Shown here piece after piece: positions 6,394 to 8,204 of a stretch of DNA of 8,204 bases (position 1 is its first letter; each line of letters begins with the position of its first letter). The DNA is taken from positions 1 through 8,204 of the forward strand of contig VBJK01000129.1 of the NCBI GenBank assembly GCA_005879655.1, given 5' to 3'. The position numbers and the translations under genes were made by a program. This DNA is from Chloroflexota bacterium (GTDB lineage: Bacteria > Chloroflexota > Ktedonobacteria > Ktedonobacterales > Ktedonobacteraceae). The notes under the pieces were generated by a model. The model saw only the letters and a program-made list of their open reading frames with translations, made no database searches and was not told where the DNA came from.

Positions 6394-6400
6394 TAAGGAG
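6394..6400 (+). promoter_or_regulatory. Ribosome binding site that fixes the phosphoketolase start
   Basis: TAAGGAG ends 11 bases before the ATG at 6412. Its first three bases (TAA, 6394-6396) are an in-frame stop for the downstream gene, so no ATG further upstream is possible. The remaining 70-base gap after the small gene holds no hairpin with a T tract and no clear promoter, which is compatible with read-through. Confidence 0.6.
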
Positions 6401-6411
6401 TCTCTCATCCG

Positions 6412-8204
6412 ATGGATAGCGAAACCGCTGTAATTTTAAAAAAGCCTATTACAGGTATTAACATAGCCGCCGCTAGCGTGAGACAAAGCCACCAGACAGA
6501 ATTAGAGGCTATTGCCCGCTATCGGCGTGTCACCAATTACCTCGCAGCAGCACAGATCTATCTCAAAGATAATGTGCTACTGCAAGAGCCTCTGCAACCT
6601 GCACATATCAAAGATCGCTTGCTTGGTCACTGGGGAACCAGCCCCGGCATTAACCTGCTTTATGCCCACCTCAATCATCTTATCAAACGCTATGACCTCG
6701 ACATGTTTCTGGTGACAGGACCAGGACACGGAGCACCAGCCAATCTGGCGAACCTTTATCTGGAGGGTTCACTGCGTGATTGTTACCCGGATCTCACCTT
6801 TGACAAAAGAGGTCTGCACGCCTTTGTCAGGAGTTTCTCCTGGCCTGGTGGCTTTCCTAGCCACCTGTACCCAGGCGTGCCAGGCACGATCCATGAAGGT
6901 GGGGAACTTGGCTATGCCCTGGCCACGGCATTCGGGGCGGCGATGGATAACCCAGAGCTGATTGTGGCTTGTATTGTTGGCGATGGCGAGGCGGAGACCG
7001 GCCCAACGGCGACAGCGTGGCATTGCTATAAATTTCTTGATCCTGCCGAATCGGGGGCGGTCTTGCCCATTCTGCATGTCAATGGTTATAAGATCTCTAA
7101 TCCGACGATTTTTGGCACGATGAGTGATGAGGAGCTGTTATACCTATTTACGGGCTATGGCTATCAAGTGATATTTGTGCAAGGTGGCGAGCAGGGCGAT
7201 CTGGATGCTCAACTTTATGGTGCACTGGAGCAGGCCTATCACGAAATACGGCGCATTCAGCGGGCCGCTCGTGTTGGCAATCGCATTGAGAAGCCAGCCT
7301 GGCCTATGATTATTCTACGCTCCCCTAAAGGCTGGACAGGTATTAAAGAGCTAGATGGGCAGCCTATTGAGGGATCATTCCGTTCCCATCAGGTGCCGGT
7401 TGCTGATGCCAAGACAAATCCTGAGCATTTGCAGTTGTTGGAGCAATGGTTGCGCTCTTACCATGTCGCAGAACTCTTCGATGAACAGGGTAGCCCCACA
7501 GCAGAAATCCTGCAACAATGTCCTGCTGGCGACCGTCGCATGGGTAGCAATCCACATACGATAGGTGGTTCCCTGCGCCGTCCGCTTGATCTGCCAGACA
7601 TTCACGAGTTCGCGGTTGAAGGCAAGCAGAGTAAGGATTTCCAGCGTGGTGGCCTGGACGTGAGCAGTGTGGAGCAGGTCGGGAAATACCTGGCCGAAGT
7701 GATACGGCGCAACCCGCACATCTTCCGCATCTTCAGTCCAGATGAGCTGGCATCGAATAAGCTCACAGCTGTCCTTGAGGTGACAAAGCGCGATTACCAA
7801 TGGCCCGTACCTCCACACAACGAGGATATCACAGCGCACGATGGACGCGTCATAGAGGTTCTCAGCGAGCATGACTGCCAGGCATGGCTCCAGGGCTACC
7901 TGCTCACCGGACGGCATGGTCTGTTTCCATCCTACGAAGCTTTTTTAAATATCATTACCTCGATGATGGACCAGTATGCCAAGTTTCTCAAAATGTCGCA
8001 AGAGATCTCCTGGCGCTTACCCGTCTCCTCGTTGAACTACCTGGAAACTTCAACGCTGTGGCGTCAGGAGCATAATGGCTTCTCGCATCAAAGTCCTGGC
8101 TTTATCAACTCGGTACTCAATAAAAAAGCAAATGTCTCCCGCGTCTACCTACCTCCTGACGCCAATTGTTTAATTAGCACGATTGATCACTGTCTACGTA
8201 GTAA
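6412..8204 (+). CDS. xfp: Xylulose-5-phosphate/fructose-6-phosphate phosphoketolase, N-terminal 597 residues (3' end outside window)
   Basis: Phosphoketolase is a thiamine diphosphate enzyme that splits xylulose 5-phosphate (and often fructose 6-phosphate) with phosphate into acetyl phosphate and glyceraldehyde 3-phosphate (or erythrose 4-phosphate). Family motifs appear in order: GHWGTSPG with H73, TGPGHGAPA with H106, SWPGGFPSH at 143-151, the cofactor-binding GDGEAETGP at 190-198, HVNGYKI with N224, ILRSPKGWTG at 301-310, FRSHQVP with H326, FSPDELASNKL around 442-451 and YLLTGRHGLFPSYEAF near 496-511. These residues match the active-site histidines and diphosphate-binding region known for the family. 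Full-length members have about 790 residues, so roughly 190 C-terminal residues are missing at the window edge. No frameshift or internal stop is seen. The ATG at 6412 follows an in-frame stop and a Shine-Dalgarno sequence. Substrate preference (xylulose only, or dual) cannot be read from the sequence. An acetate kinase or phosphotransacetylase partner, if present, would be beyond the right edge. Confidence 0.95.
   Translation, partial: MDSETAVILKKPITGINIAAASVRQSHQTELEAIARYRRVTNYLAAAQIYLKDNVLLQEPLQPAHIKDRLLGHWGTSPGINLLYAHLNHLIKRYDLDMFLVTGPGHGAPANLANLYLEGSLRDCYPDLTFDKRGLHAFVRSFSWPGGFPSHLYPGVPGTIHEGGELGYALATAFGAAMDNPELIVACIVGDGEAETGPTATAWHCYKFLDPAESGAVLPILHVNGYKISNPTIFGTMSDEELLYLFTGYGYQVIFVQGGEQGDLDAQLYGALEQAYHEIRRIQRAARVGNRIEKPAWPMIILRSPKGWTGIKELDGQPIEGSFRSHQVPVADAKTNPEHLQLLEQWLRSYHVAELFDEQGSPTAEILQQCPAGDRRMGSNPHTIGGSLRRPLDLPDIHEFAVEGKQSKDFQRGGLDVSSVEQVGKYLAEVIRRNPHIFRIFSPDELASNKLTAVLEVTKRDYQWPVPPHNEDITAHDGRVIEVLSEHDCQAWLQGYLLTGRHGLFPSYEAFLNIITSMMDQYAKFLKMSQEISWRLPVSSLNYLETSTLWRQEHNGFSHQSPGFINSVLNKKANVSRVYLPPDANCLISTIDHCLRS

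Noticed and set aside
7375..7917. A 180-codon minus-strand frame
   Set aside because: It lies wholly antisense to conserved phosphoketolase motifs and has no family features of its own.

Overview
The window most resembles a chromosomal stretch from a Ktedonobacteria-like member of the Chloroflexota. This is an inference from protein character: a very long CheB-CheR-PAS-histidine kinase fusion, a DUF2207 membrane protein and a phosphoketolase, at middling GC. No rRNA, tRNA, transposase, phage gene or CRISPR array is visible.

Layout from left to right. (1) Positions 2-790, plus strand: the C-terminal part of a DUF2207-type membrane protein that ends in a Gly/Ser-rich tail. (2) Positions 791-1004: a gene-free gap between convergent genes, filled by four evenly spaced copies of a small palindrome, GCGCAAT-N2-ATTGCGC. 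The first two copies lie in a 45-bp tandem repeat and the last two form a long inverted pair. (3) Positions 1005-4784, minus strand: a 1259-residue cytoplasmic protein with CheB methylesterase, CheR methyltransferase, PAS, a 12-heptad coiled coil, two more PAS-like domains and a histidine kinase core. (4) Positions 4785-5071: an AT-rich divergent promoter region with a near-consensus promoter for the kinase gene. (5) Positions 5072-6049, plus strand: a stand-alone CheB-type methylesterase without a receiver domain, with a Cys/His tail. (6) Positions 6171-6341, plus strand: a 56-residue basic protein with a strong ribosome binding site. (7) From 6412 to the right edge, plus strand: a phosphoketolase, cut off after 597 codons.

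The kinase fusion and the solo CheB are transcribed divergently, so they probably belong to one signalling module. Neither has a receiver domain, and the window shows no CheA, CheW or chemoreceptor, so this does not look like ordinary chemotaxis. The most interesting point is inside the fusion. Its coiled coil carries eight consecutive heptads with a Glu-Glu (EE) pair, three of which match the classical chemoreceptor methylation consensus Glx-Glx-x-x-Ala-Ser/Thr, and the same chain carries both the methyltransferase and the methylesterase. This suggests, as a hypothesis, a histidine kinase that tunes itself by methylating its own signalling helix. The small basic protein and the phosphoketolase have no evident link to the signalling pair; the phosphoketolase points to phosphorolytic sugar-phosphate cleavage to acetyl phosphate.
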